64,000 bases of DNA. It comes from RGIG3009 sp045630285. Its GTDB lineage: Bacteria > Bacillota > Clostridia > Oscillospirales > Acutalibacteraceae. The DNA lies in NCBI GenBank assembly GCA_045630285.1, contig JAZQSX010000062.1, positions 36,049 through 100,048 of the forward strand, read 5' to 3'. Below, in pieces: positions 18,342-27,131 of the stretch. A program made the translations under genes and the position numbers. A model generated the notes under the pieces. It ran no database searches, had not been told where the DNA came from, and worked only from the letters and a program-made list of their open reading frames with translations. How positions within the stretch are numbered: position 1 is the stretch's first letter; each line of letters begins with the position of its first letter.

Positions 18342-19355
18342 TTAGCCGAGTTCCGCGAAGTACTTAATGGTGCGGACCATCTGGCTGGTGTAGGAGTTCT
18401 CGTTGTCGTACCAGGACACGACCTGAACCTGATAGGTCTCGTCGTCAATCTTGGTAACCATGGTCTGAGTCGCATCGAACAGCGAGCCGTAGGTGATACC
18501 GACAACGTCGGAGGACACGATCTGATCCTCGTTGTAGCCGTAGGAAGCGGAAGCCGCTGCCTTCATCGCTGCGTTGATGCCTTCCTTGGTGACGCCCTTG
18601 CCCTTAACGACAGCCACCAGGATCGTGGTGGAACCGGTCGTTACCGGCACACGCTGAGCGGAACCGATCAGCTTGCCGTTGAGCTCGGGGATAACCAGAC
18701 CGATCGCCTTCGCAGCGCCGGTGGAGTTGGGAACGATGTTCGCAGCGCCAGCACGGGCACGACGGAGGTCGCCCTTGCGGTGCGGGCCGTCCAGGATCAT
18801 CTGATCACCGGTGTAAGCGTGCACGGTGGTCATGATACCGCTCTGGATCGGAGCATACTCGTTCAGAGCCTTCGCCATGGGAGCGAGGCAGTTGGTGGTG
18901 CAGGACGCAGCAGAGATGATCTTATCCTCTTTGGTGAGGGTGTTCTCGTTTACGCTGTACACAATGGTGGGCAGATCGTTGCCGGCAGGAGCCGAGATAA
19001 CGACCTTCTTTGCGCCGGCGTCGATGTGAGCCTGGGACTTCGCCTTGGAAGCGAAGAAACCGGTGCACTCCAGAACGACGTCCACACCAATCTTTGCCCA
19101 GGGCAGGTTGGCGGGATCCTTCTCAGCGAGGATCTCGATCTTCTTGCCGTCGACGGTGATCGAAGTCTCATCCGCTTCGACGGTGTGACCGTCGTAACGG
19201 CCCTGAGCCGTATCATACTTCAGCAAGTGTGCCAGCATCTCGGGGCTGGTGAGGTCGTTGATCGCAACGATCTCATAACCCTCAGCGCCGAACATCTGAC
19301 GGAATGCCAGACGGCCGATGCGGCCAAAACCGTTAATTGCTACTTTGACTGCCAT
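18342..19355 (-). CDS. gapA: Glyceraldehyde-3-phosphate dehydrogenase, type I
   Basis: NAD-dependent glycolytic enzyme producing 1,3-bisphosphoglycerate. 337 aa from ATG 19355, which follows GGAGG. The Rossmann start INGFGRIGRLAFRQ, the catalytic SCTTNCLAP (Cys152) and the C-terminal SWYDNENSYTSQMVRT are all present. An Asp in AINDLT after the second strand favours NAD over NADP. It stands alone with its own promoter and terminator, away from the pgk-tpiA-gpmI group at 49-53 kb. Codon use is strongly biased, as expected for an abundant protein. Confidence 0.98.
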   Translation of the reverse strand: MAVKVAINGFGRIGRLAFRQMFGAEGYEIVAINDLTSPEMLAHLLKYDTAQGRYDGHTVEADETSITVDGKKIEILAEKDPANLPWAKIGVDVVLECTGFFASKAKSQAHIDAGAKKVVISAPAGNDLPTIVYSVNENTLTKEDKIISAASCTTNCLAPMAKALNEYAPIQSGIMTTVHAYTGDQMILDGPHRKGDLRRARAGAANIVPNSTGAAKAIGLVIPELNGKLIGSAQRVPVTTGSTTILVAVVKGKGVTKEGINAAMKAAASASYGYNEDQIVSSDVVGITYGSLFDATQTMVTKIDDETYQVQVVSWYDNENSYTSQMVRTIKYFAELG

Positions 19356-19389
19356 AACTAATTCCTCCAATTAATTATAATCTTGTATT

Positions 19390-19418
19390 ATCTTACCACC
19401 GTTTACACGGTTTTTCAA
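19390..19418 (-). promoter_or_regulatory. Sigma-A promoter of gapA
   Basis: Minus-strand TTGAAA (19418-19413), 17-bp spacer, TAAGAT (19395-19390). The spacer holds an inverted repeat ACCGT-GTAA-ACGGT that could be an operator. Confidence 0.7.
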
Positions 19419-19456
19419 GAACTTTAGGAAATTTTTGCGTAAGATTCGCCTCTTTT

Positions 19457-20473
19457 TTAAGACTTTCGGTTAATAATCTGATCGATAATCTCTTCGATAT
19501 CCAACGGGTGGCGTTCCTCTTCGGAAAGCGCATCCTCGTCCTCATCCTCGTTGTCCATCGCCAACGCATCCACGTCCAGCAAAAACTCAGCGGCGTCCTC
19601 GTCCTCAGCAGCGTCCTCGCCGTCATCCCCGACACCCTCTTCCTCGGTGTCCGAGGCGGGTAACGGCACAGCAAACATCTGCTGGGCGGAAAACACGGCC
19701 GCCAGTACGGCGATCGCCAGATCAGGTGCCACCAACAGCGCCGTCCCGGAGAACAGACCACTGTCCTGCAGCAGGTAAGCGCCAAAGCGGGTGAAGCACG
19801 AAACGAATCCTAAAAGCGCCGTTCCAAGCGCTACGGGGATAGCAAAGCGGGGCGCCTTGTCCTCCACGCCCGACGCATAGCGGGCAAATGCCAGCAAAAA
19901 CAGCATCTCAAACAAGAGCAGCACCGTTTCCACTACACTTTGAAAGCGGTTGATCGCACTGGCAAAGGAGGTGATATACCACAGCAAGCGTGCCCATAGC
20001 CACACCTCGGGGCACAGTGCCAACCGACCGGACGATGCCCGGTCGGTACGGCGATGATAAAACCACCGCACCGCCGTTATCAGCAGAAAAACGCCGCCGA
20101 GCAGCGCTCCCGCAATCATCAAGAGCTCCAGTATCGTGTTGAGGGTGGTGGGGGTCAACGGTTTCGGATAGGGATGCTCACCACGGCACAGCTTGATAAC
20201 CACGTCGCCGCCGTGAATGACCAGCGCTGCACCCGCCCACGCTGCCGCCGCAGCGACGATCACCGACGACCGACCTTCGGAGACGGTCAAGGCACGGCGG
20301 CGTACACCGCACAGGAGAAACAACGCGATCAACGCAAGACCAAGCAGGCACAAGGTCAGTGTATACAATCCGCTTTTCACGGGATCCGTCGGCGCCCACG
20401 TCACACGCATCACGGTTAAGGTCACGCCTATCACCGCCGCAACAGTGCAAGCCACACCGTATCGAAGCCGCAT
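19457..20473 (-). CDS. Hypothetical membrane protein with acidic C-terminus
   Basis: 338 aa, not recognised. Start ATG 20473 follows GGAGGG. About seven hydrophobic segments cover residues 5-275. After them comes a tail of about 60 residues made almost only of Asp, Glu, Ala and Leu (for example GVGDDGEDAAEDEDAAEFL), ending in an amphipathic IEEIIDQIINRKS. The tail could bind a basic partner or metal ions. It lies between citrate synthase and gapA but has no visible link to either. Confidence 0.7.
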   Translation of the reverse strand: MRLRYGVACTVAAVIGVTLTVMRVTWAPTDPVKSGLYTLTLCLLGLALIALFLLCGVRRRALTVSEGRSSVIVAAAAAWAGAALVIHGGDVVIKLCRGEHPYPKPLTPTTLNTILELLMIAGALLGGVFLLITAVRWFYHRRTDRASSGRLALCPEVWLWARLLWYITSFASAINRFQSVVETVLLLFEMLFLLAFARYASGVEDKAPRFAIPVALGTALLGFVSCFTRFGAYLLQDSGLFSGTALLVAPDLAIAVLAAVFSAQQMFAVPLPASDTEEEGVGDDGEDAAEDEDAAEFLLDVDALAMDNEDEDEDALSEEERHPLDIEEIIDQIINRKS

Positions 20474-20556
20474 CGTTCTCCCTCCTTTTCATAAATATGT
20501 TTTCATTGTACCACATTTTTTACGAAAATCAACGGCGCAAGCAAGATTTTATGAAA

Positions 20557-20584
20557 AAGGCACCGAGAGACCCCTCGGCGCCTT
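20557..20584 (-). terminator. Terminator after citrate synthase
   Basis: Stem AAGGCACCGAG / CTCGGCGCCTT with one mismatch, followed on the minus strand by TTTTTCAT. Confidence 0.85.
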
Positions 20585-20588
20585 ATGA

Positions 20589-21935
20589 TCAACGACTTTC
20601 CAGCGGAACGTACAGTCTCGGCTTGACCGACGGTCTGTATGCCGGACGAATGATACGCCCACCGGTCAGCAGCTCCTCGATACGGTGAGCACACCAGCCG
20701 ACGATACGTGCCGTGGCAAACAGCGGTGTGAACAAATCCTCGGAAATACCCAGCGACCGATACACCAAGCCGGAATACATATCCACGTTGGCGCACAGCG
20801 CCTTGTCCAAGCCACGCACCTCTTTGGCAACCGCGGGCGTCAAGCGTTCCACGGTATTCAACAGACGAAAATCGTCGCCAAAGCCCTTCTGCTCCGCCAT
20901 ACGCGCCGCCTCTCGCTTGAGGATGACCGCACGGGGGTCGGACAGTGTATACACGGCGTGGCCCATACCGTAGATGAGGCCCGAGCCGTCTCCGGCTTCA
21001 CGGCGCAGCATCTTGGCGAGATAAGCCGCCACCTCGTCCTCGTCGTTCCAATCACGGACGTGCAGCTTGATATCCTCCAGCATTTCCACCACTTTCAGGT
21101 TGGCACCGCCGTGACGGTGACCCTTCAAAGCGCCGACGGCCGCCGAGATCGCCGCATAGGTGTCGGTACCCGACGAGGACAACACACGCGCCGAAAATGC
21201 GGAGTTGTTACCGCCGCCATGCTCGGCGTGCAGCAGCAAGCACAGATCCAACAGCTGCGCTTCCTCCTTTGTGTACGTCGCATCCGCACGAATCGTGCGC
21301 AGGATCGTCTCCGAGGTAGACAGCTCCGGACGCAGCGGGTGGAAATACATACTCTCCTTATCGTAATGACGCCGCTTGACCTGATAAGAGTACCCCAGAA
21401 TGGTCGGCAGCATCGCAATCAATCCCATACACTGACGCAGCACATTTTCCACCGCCAGGTCATCCGGATTGTCGTCGTAGGAATACATAACCAGCACCGA
21501 ACGGGCGATTTTGTTCATAATGTTCGGCGACGGCGCCTTCAGGATCATATCCTCGGCGAAATACTCCGGAAGCTCACGACTCTCCCCCAACAGCTTTGCA
21601 AACTTCTCCGCTTGCTCCACCGTGGGCAACGATCCGAACAGCAGCAAAAACGCCGCTTCTTCAAAGCCGAAGCGCCCTTGTCCGTAGCTGCCGTTCACCA
21701 AGTCGTTAATGTTGTAGCCACGGTAGGTCAGTTCGCCCTCGACCGGCGTTTTTTCACCTTCGTTAAGCACGTAGCCGTGTACGTTACAAATATTGGTAAG
21801 ACCCGCCAACACACCGGTGCCGTCTGCATTGCGCAGACCCCGCTTGACATCATAATTTGCCAGCTTTTCCGAAGAGATGCGGTTCTTTTCTTTCACCTGC
21901 TCGCATAAAGATGTGAATAACTCATTGTTTTGCAT
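20589..21935 (-). CDS. gltA: Citrate synthase
   Basis: Condenses acetyl-CoA with oxaloacetate. 448 aa; the longer N-terminus (about 40 extra residues) is common in clostridial forms. Family motifs: ELTYRGYNINDLV, the first active-site His in LLLHAEHGGGNNSAFS, the GHRHGGANLKVVEM stretch, the second His in GMGHAVYTLSDPRA, and the late LFATARIVGWCAHRIEE. Start ATG 21935 after AAGGG. It is monocistronic with a near-consensus promoter. No other TCA gene is in the window; in such anaerobes it usually supplies 2-oxoglutarate for glutamate. Confidence 0.96.
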   Translation of the reverse strand: MQNNELFTSLCEQVKEKNRISSEKLANYDVKRGLRNADGTGVLAGLTNICNVHGYVLNEGEKTPVEGELTYRGYNINDLVNGSYGQGRFGFEEAAFLLLFGSLPTVEQAEKFAKLLGESRELPEYFAEDMILKAPSPNIMNKIARSVLVMYSYDDNPDDLAVENVLRQCMGLIAMLPTILGYSYQVKRRHYDKESMYFHPLRPELSTSETILRTIRADATYTKEEAQLLDLCLLLHAEHGGGNNSAFSARVLSSSGTDTYAAISAAVGALKGHRHGGANLKVVEMLEDIKLHVRDWNDEDEVAAYLAKMLRREAGDGSGLIYGMGHAVYTLSDPRAVILKREAARMAEQKGFGDDFRLLNTVERLTPAVAKEVRGLDKALCANVDMYSGLVYRSLGISEDLFTPLFATARIVGWCAHRIEELLTGGRIIRPAYRPSVKPRLYVPLESR

Positions 21936-21968
21936 AGAGATCGACCCTTTCGCATGAACGATGACCCC

Positions 21969-21997
21969 ATTATACGCTGTCGTCCTCCCCTTGTCAA
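21969..21997 (-). promoter_or_regulatory. Sigma-A promoter of citrate synthase
   Basis: Minus-strand TTGACA (21997-21992), 17-bp spacer, TATAAT (21974-21969): full consensus. Confidence 0.88.
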
Positions 21998-22128
21998 CGC
22001 TTCTTTTGCTATTTTTGCAACTCAGTTTAAAATTTCATTCGTTTTTTCTCCAGGTTTCGGCTGTTTTTACATAAAAATAAACAAATTTTGCAAGTTTTTT
22101 GTTTTTTAAAATCAAGGAGGCTGTTACT

Positions 22129-23136
22129 ATGAAATCGTATATGCTGCTGTGTGGATTGTGCTACGTGCTGCTCCTGGTGGTCGCATTGCCGTCGTTGAAA
22201 ATTCCGTCAACCATGGCGGACAAGCCCGCTGAAGCACCCCCCTCAACAACCACACCGCAGTCACCGACCAACACCCCCACCGATAATAAAGTCACCGCCC
22301 CGGAGAAAGACGTGGCGGTGTTCCACGTGTTGGACGCCGGTACGGACGTTGTTTACACGTTCACCGAGCGGGACTTTTTGATTTACACCGTAGCGGCCGA
22401 GCTGCCCGCATCCTACCCGCCGGAAGCACTGAAAGCGCAAGCGGTAGCGGCATATACCTATTATACCTACCAAAAAAATCGCCACGCCGCCGGTGTGGAC
22501 GGTGCTGACTTTTCCGACGTACCGGGAGATTTTCCAAAATCGTACACCGCCGATTTTCTGCAATCGTTATGGGGCGATCAGTATGAGATGTATCTGCAAA
22601 AAATTGCCGACGCCGTCGATGCGGTGGCGGGCGAGATGATACTATACGACGGAAAGCCGATTTTCGCCGCCTATCACAGCTGCAACAGCGGTCTGACCGA
22701 AACCTCCAAGACGGTGTGGGGCGTGGAGTATCCGTATCTGCAATCCGTAACGAGCAGCGGTGATCTTCTGTCGCCGAAATACACCTCCACCGTAACCGTT
22801 TCGGACAAGGAATTTGCGGCGGCGTTTTCGGGACTGAAGCTGACGGGAAACGCCGACACGTGGATCGGCGGCAAACCCTCTGTCTCGGCGGCGGGAACGG
22901 TGACCGCCATCACGATCGGCGGCAAGCAATTCACCGGACGGGAGGTGCGCTCAGCACTAGGCTTGCGTTCGGCGTGCTTTACGGTAAAGCACGGTGCGGA
23001 CGGCTTCACCTTCACGGTGACCGGCTACGGACATGGCGTGGGAATGAGTCAGTACGGTGCCAAAGAACTGGCCGATCGCGGGTTCACTTATGAAGAAATT
23101 TTAAAGCATTACTACACCGGCGTGTCCGTTCAATAA
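22129..23136 (+). CDS. spoIID: SpoIID-family sporulation protein / lytic transglycosylase
   Basis: 335 aa from ATG 22129, placed after AAGGAGG. One N-terminal membrane anchor (about 3-20), a Pro/Thr-rich linker, then the SpoIID domain: ELPASYPPEALKAQAVAAYT with the catalytic Glu, AYHSCNSGLTETSKTVWG and the C-terminal GYGHGVGMSQYGAKELA. In spore-formers SpoIID degrades peptidoglycan during engulfment together with SpoIIP; related proteins (LytB type) modify amidases. It lies divergent from citrate synthase, away from other spo genes. A role in sporulation is inferred from the family. Confidence 0.9.
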   Translation: MKSYMLLCGLCYVLLLVVALPSLKIPSTMADKPAEAPPSTTTPQSPTNTPTDNKVTAPEKDVAVFHVLDAGTDVVYTFTERDFLIYTVAAELPASYPPEALKAQAVAAYTYYTYQKNRHAAGVDGADFSDVPGDFPKSYTADFLQSLWGDQYEMYLQKIADAVDAVAGEMILYDGKPIFAAYHSCNSGLTETSKTVWGVEYPYLQSVTSSGDLLSPKYTSTVTVSDKEFAAAFSGLKLTGNADTWIGGKPSVSAAGTVTAITIGGKQFTGREVRSALGLRSACFTVKHGADGFTFTVTGYGHGVGMSQYGAKELADRGFTYEEILKHYYTGVSVQ

Positions 23137-23151
23137 AAAAGGGGAAAACGA

Positions 23152-23180
23152 TTGCTTTCTCCTGATGTATACGCTATACT
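23152..23180 (+). promoter_or_regulatory. Sigma-A promoter of the GH78 gene
   Basis: TTGCTT (23152-23157), 17-bp spacer, TATACT (23175-23180). Confidence 0.7.
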
Positions 23181-23211
23181 GGTGTCAGTAAGACGTAACG
23201 GAGGGTGTCGT

Positions 23212-25359
23212 ATGCTTCAGGCAAACTGGATCCGCGCCCCATGGGACATGGGGTTTTCCGCTCCGCTGTTTCGCAAGACCTTTTCGGTAGACAAAACGAT
23301 CGTTTCCGCTACTCTGCGTGCCTCGGCACGTGGCGTTTATGAGGCGTTCCTCGGCGGCAAGCGCATCGGCGAACAGGTGCTGATGCCGGGTTGGACGGTG
23401 TTTGAAAAACGCATTTTGATACAGGAATATGACGTCACAGACCTGATCAGCGAGCAAAACACGCTGGAACTGCGCCTGGCCACCGGTTGGTACACCGGCT
23501 TGATCTCCTCCGAGGAGATCGCTTGGCGGCAGTTGCCGGAGGAAGCGAAAAGCCGCTCTGCTGCTATCATTGCCGAGCTGACGCTCTGCTTTGCCGACGG
23601 CAGCTGTGTCGTCATCGGCACCGACGACAGCTGGCTCGTTGCCGAAAGTGAGCTTTCCTACTGCGATCTGTACAACGGTCTTGTGTACGACGCTACCGTG
23701 ATACCGACTTTCTCCAAACACGCCGTTATCAGCGAAAACAACGATCTGTCCGTGCTGACATCGGGTGTCGGCGAGCCGATCCTGCCGCACGAGCGGATCA
23801 AGCCGATCGCCATGATCCATACGCCAAACGGCGAAACGGTGCTGGATTTCGGGCAAAACCTCACCGGTACGGTGGCGCTGTCGTTGACGGCACACGCCGG
23901 CGACAAGGTGGCGTTGTCTTTTGCCGAGGTGTTGGACGGCGAGGGTAATTTCTACAACGCCAATTACCGCACCGCCAAATGTCTGTACGAATACACCTGC
24001 CGCGAGGGAGCACAGGAGTTTTTCCCGACACTGACCTTCTACGGCTTCCGTTACGTCCGTGTTGACACCTTCCCCGGCGAGGTCGATCCCGCTGCATTTT
24101 CAGCGGTGGTTATCCACAGCCGTCTGCGCCGCACAGGCTACCTCGAAACCTCTGAGCCCTTGCTGAATCAATTGTTCGAAAACATTATCTGGGGACAGCG
24201 GGGCAATTACCTCGACGTTCCTACCGATTGCCCGCAGCGTGACGAGCGTCTGGGCTGGACGGGCGACGCCGAAGTGTTCATCGGGGCGGCGTGCTACAAT
24301 TTTGATGTGCGGGAGTTCTTCCGTAAATGGCTGATGGATATGCGGGATTCCCAGAACCCGAACGGCTCGATTCCCGTGGTCATCCCGAACGTCGCCAACG
24401 AAGCCGCCGCTGCGTGGAGTGACGCCGTCACGATCATTCCGTGGCATCTCTATCAGTTCTACGGCGACAAATCGTTCCTTGAGCTGATGTTCCCCGCTAT
24501 GAAGCGCTGGGTGGACTACGTCACAAATACGACCCCGTCCTATCCCCTGTGGACCGACCACTTCCAATACGGTGACTGGCTGGGTCTGGACGCTCCTTAC
24601 GGTGAATACCGTGGCGCCAGCCGCGAGGACGTAGTCTCCACCGCTTTTTACGCCCATTCGACCGAGCTTGTCTGCAAAACGGGTGCTCTGCTCGGCGAGG
24701 ATGTTTCTCGTTATGAACAGCTGCTCTCTGAGATCAAAGCCGGCTTCAAAGCTGCCTACGACGGCGATTTCCGCACCCAGACTGAGCACGTGCTGGCTCT
24801 GCGTTTTGAACTGACCGACGATCCCGTCGGGACGGCCGAATCACTGGCGGCACTGGTTGAAAAGGACGGCGTGCAGCTCAAAACGGGCTTTGTTGGCACG
24901 CCGCACATTCTGCACGTGCTCACGCAGTTTGGGTATACCGATCTCGCTTATCAGCTGTTGCTTCGCCGTGAGTTCCCGTCGTGGCTGTACCCCGTCACGC
25001 TCGGAGCGACCACCATGTGGGAGCATTGGGATAACGTTCGTCCCGACGGCACGATGTGGTCCACCGATATGAACTCCTTTAACCACTACGCCTACGGCGC
25101 TGTGGCGGACTGGATGTACGGCGTTGCCGCCGGTATTCAGCCTGCAAAGATTGGTTTTGAAGAGGTGCGGTTCTGCCCGCATCCCACCGACCGTTTGGAT
25201 CACTTTGCCGCGTCGCTGGAGACTGACCATGGCACCGTTTCCTCGCGCTGGTGGCACGAGGGGGACGTTGTTAAGTACGAATTTACTACCCCGTGTGAAG
25301 CCACGGCGGTGATCGGCGACACCGTCTATTCCTTGCAACCCGGCACGCATCGCTTCTAA
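23212..25359 (+). CDS. GH78 alpha-L-rhamnosidase family protein
   Basis: 715 aa from ATG 23212, which follows GGAGGG. Layout is that of bacterial alpha-L-rhamnosidases: an N-terminal beta-sandwich (about 1-140), the middle Bac_rhamnosid domain with LDFGQNLTGTV, and an (alpha/alpha)6 barrel with the family signature DVPTDCPQRDERLGWTGDAE, where the Asp/Glu residues include the general acid, and YGDWLGLDAPYGEYR. The TMWEHWDNVRPDGTMWS segment holds the likely base. No signal peptide, so it acts inside the cell on imported rhamnosyl oligosaccharides or glycosides. Confidence 0.9.
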   Translation: MLQANWIRAPWDMGFSAPLFRKTFSVDKTIVSATLRASARGVYEAFLGGKRIGEQVLMPGWTVFEKRILIQEYDVTDLISEQNTLELRLATGWYTGLISSEEIAWRQLPEEAKSRSAAIIAELTLCFADGSCVVIGTDDSWLVAESELSYCDLYNGLVYDATVIPTFSKHAVISENNDLSVLTSGVGEPILPHERIKPIAMIHTPNGETVLDFGQNLTGTVALSLTAHAGDKVALSFAEVLDGEGNFYNANYRTAKCLYEYTCREGAQEFFPTLTFYGFRYVRVDTFPGEVDPAAFSAVVIHSRLRRTGYLETSEPLLNQLFENIIWGQRGNYLDVPTDCPQRDERLGWTGDAEVFIGAACYNFDVREFFRKWLMDMRDSQNPNGSIPVVIPNVANEAAAAWSDAVTIIPWHLYQFYGDKSFLELMFPAMKRWVDYVTNTTPSYPLWTDHFQYGDWLGLDAPYGEYRGASREDVVSTAFYAHSTELVCKTGALLGEDVSRYEQLLSEIKAGFKAAYDGDFRTQTEHVLALRFELTDDPVGTAESLAALVEKDGVQLKTGFVGTPHILHVLTQFGYTDLAYQLLLRREFPSWLYPVTLGATTMWEHWDNVRPDGTMWSTDMNSFNHYAYGAVADWMYGVAAGIQPAKIGFEEVRFCPHPTDRLDHFAASLETDHGTVSSRWWHEGDVVKYEFTTPCEATAVIGDTVYSLQPGTHRF

Positions 25360-25380
25360 ATACAACAAAAAAGCAAAGGA

Positions 25381-25417
25381 TCTGCGCCCCAAAAGTTAAA
25401 TACTTTTGGGGCGCAGA
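25381..25417. terminator. Strong hairpin between the convergent GH78 and deoR-type genes
   Basis: Perfect 16-bp stem TCTGCGCCCCAAAAGT / ACTTTTGGGGCGCAGA with a 5-nt loop. T runs are poor on both sides, so termination is likely but not certain. Confidence 0.55.
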
Positions 25418-25446
25418 TTAGTAAATACAGGTACGTTTTTATACTT

Positions 25447-26196
25447 TTAATTTTCATCGCCTACGCATATCCAGTTACATCGGCCCTTTAACGCTTCAGG
25501 GCAGCTCATGCCGCTGATAACATAATCGGTCTCTTCAATGGTTGCGACGGGGAAGGTTGCGGTTTTTCCGTATTTGGAACTATCCAATAACAGTACTTTT
25601 TTGCGGGCGCAACGAAGCATTTCCCGACGCAGGTACGTCTCCTCCTCCGAATAATCGGTAATCTCTCCCTGTTCATTTAGACAAGAGACAGAATAAAAAA
25701 GAATGTCCGCGCGAAGCGCCGCTATATATTGCTCTGCCGCCCGCCCTACAAAACACATAGAATCGGTGAGCAGATCACCGCCGGTGCATTTGGCAGGCAC
25801 CTTTAATTCCTGCATCAGGCTCAGAGCCGCCAGTCCGTTTGAAATCACCGTTACCTTACGCCCTTGAAGCAAAGGAATTAGATTGAGGGCGGTTGTGGAA
25901 GCGTCAACAAAAAGCACAGCACCTTCAGGAATCAGCTCGACCGCTTTTTGGGCGATCGCCCGTTTTTCCGGTTGCATAGAGTTCTTACGAAAACCGAGAG
26001 GGCGGAACAACTCGTCCTCCACCAACATAGCCCCTCCATGACTACGCCGAATCAATCCTTCGCGTTCCAAGACCGTAAGATCCCGTCGGATGGTTGGCTC
26101 ACTGGCGAACAGGACAGAACAGAGCTCACGCACGCTGGCAAATTTCCGTTTTTTTAATAGTTCGATGATTGTTTCCTTACGCTCTTCCTTGAACAT
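25447..26196 (-). CDS. DeoR-family transcriptional regulator
   Basis: 249 aa from ATG 26196 (AAGGTG upstream), the normal DeoR length. N-terminal winged helix-turn-helix with SVRELCSVLFASEPTIRRDL and the signature LEREGLIRRSHGGAMLVED; the C-terminal sensor domain has the sugar-phosphate-binding pattern LFVDASTTALNLIPLL and ISNGLAALSLM. Such regulators respond to phosphorylated sugars. Its promoter overlaps that of the divergent HAD phosphatase gene at 26320, the likeliest target. Reads slightly more A+T-rich than its neighbours. Confidence 0.92.
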   Translation of the reverse strand: MFKEERKETIIELLKKRKFASVRELCSVLFASEPTIRRDLTVLEREGLIRRSHGGAMLVEDELFRPLGFRKNSMQPEKRAIAQKAVELIPEGAVLFVDASTTALNLIPLLQGRKVTVISNGLAALSLMQELKVPAKCTGGDLLTDSMCFVGRAAEQYIAALRADILFYSVSCLNEQGEITDYSEEETYLRREMLRCARKKVLLLDSSKYGKTATFPVATIEETDYVISGMSCPEALKGRCNWICVGDEN

Positions 26197-26250
26197 AAAC
26201 GCCTTCACCTTTGATTGAATTTGATCGATAATCGTTTTTGCCGCCATATA

Positions 26251-26279
26251 TTGACTGAAAACGATCACAGTGCTATTCT
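26251..26279 (+). promoter_or_regulatory. Promoter of the HAD phosphatase gene
   Basis: TTGACT (26251-26256), 17-bp spacer, TATTCT (26274-26279). It overlaps almost completely with the deoR-type promoter, so the two polymerases should exclude each other. Confidence 0.7.
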
Positions 26280-26303
26280 AAAACCAAAGTGATTCTTTGT
26301 CAA
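26275..26303 (-). promoter_or_regulatory. Promoter of the deoR-type gene
   Basis: Minus-strand TTGACA (26303-26298), 17-bp spacer, TAGAAT (26280-26275). Its -10 coincides with that of the opposite promoter. Confidence 0.75.
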
Positions 26304-26319
26304 TGGGAGGAAAACGAAG

Positions 26320-27042
26320 ATGAGTAAGATCAAGGTGGTCGCATTCGATCTTGATGGCACACTTACGCAGCACAAATCCAAGCTTTCCGAGGAGACCCGA
26401 AAGATGCTGGATTGCTTAGGAGCACGTTACAAACTGATTATGGTGGGCGCAGGAGTCTGCAATCGCATCTTTGAGCAAATGAACCGTTATCCCATTGATA
26501 TTATAGGAAATTACGGAATGCAGTATGCCGTATATGATCACGAGACAGCTTCCTTGCGTTTTATCCGCGATGAAAAATATGCTTGTGATCGGGAACGTGT
26601 GGCGAAAACCGTCGCTGAGCTGAGAAAAAAATACGGCTGGCTCGAATTCAAAGGCGAGGGTGTGGAATTTCATGCGTCGGGCGCGGTAACTATTCCCATC
26701 TTAGGCACCGATACCGATCTGTCTGACAAACTGGTATACGATCCGGACCGTAAGAAAAGGCGAGCCATCTACGAGGAGGTTTGCGCGACGTTCCCTGAAT
26801 ATAATGTTTTTGTGGGCGGCTCTTCGTCTTTTGATATGGTACCAAAACCCTTTAACAAGTTCTATGCTTTGGAGCTTTTTGCAAAAGAGTACGGATTTTC
26901 CTATGATGAAATTGCGTATGTCGGAGATGATTACGGTCCCGGTGGCAATGATGAATCTGTTTATCAATCGGATATCCCGTTTTTCTGTGTCGATAATTAC
27001 CGTGAAGTCGCAAACGTGCTGAAGCCCCTTCTCAACGGTTGA
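26320..27042 (+). CDS. HAD-superfamily hydrolase, Cof/PMM-like sugar phosphatase
   Basis: 240 aa. Motif I DLDGTLT (Asp10 nucleophile, Asp12 acid/base) is at the N-terminus, and motif IV reads YVGDDYGPGGND. The central cap has FVGGSSSFDMVPKPFNKFYAL, resembling eukaryotic-type phosphomannomutase and Cof-like phosphatases. A sugar-phosphate substrate is inferred, in line with the divergent DeoR regulator. Start ATG 26320 after GGGAGG. It ends at a bidirectional terminator. Confidence 0.88.
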   Translation: MSKIKVVAFDLDGTLTQHKSKLSEETRKMLDCLGARYKLIMVGAGVCNRIFEQMNRYPIDIIGNYGMQYAVYDHETASLRFIRDEKYACDRERVAKTVAELRKKYGWLEFKGEGVEFHASGAVTIPILGTDTDLSDKLVYDPDRKKRRAIYEEVCATFPEYNVFVGGSSSFDMVPKPFNKFYALELFAKEYGFSYDEIAYVGDDYGPGGNDESVYQSDIPFFCVDNYREVANVLKPLLNG

Positions 27043-27090
27043 TACACCCGTATCACACCGACACCTGTGAACCTATCCCGATACAAAAAA

Positions 27091-27116
27091 GGAGAAGACT
27101 TGTACAAGTCTTCTCC
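27091..27116. terminator. Bidirectional terminator between the HAD gene and pduL
   Basis: A 26-bp near-perfect palindrome (GGAGAAGACTTG arms) flanked by A6 on the left and T8 on the right, serving both convergent genes. Confidence 0.92.
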
Positions 27117-27131
27117 TTTTTTTTGTCGTGT

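Noticed and set aside
20685..21908. 407-codon plus-strand frame opposite citrate synthase
   Set aside because: Shadow of a conserved gene; no promoter or ribosome site. The same holds for 45172-46278, 49099-50436, 51510-52736 and 16531-17571.
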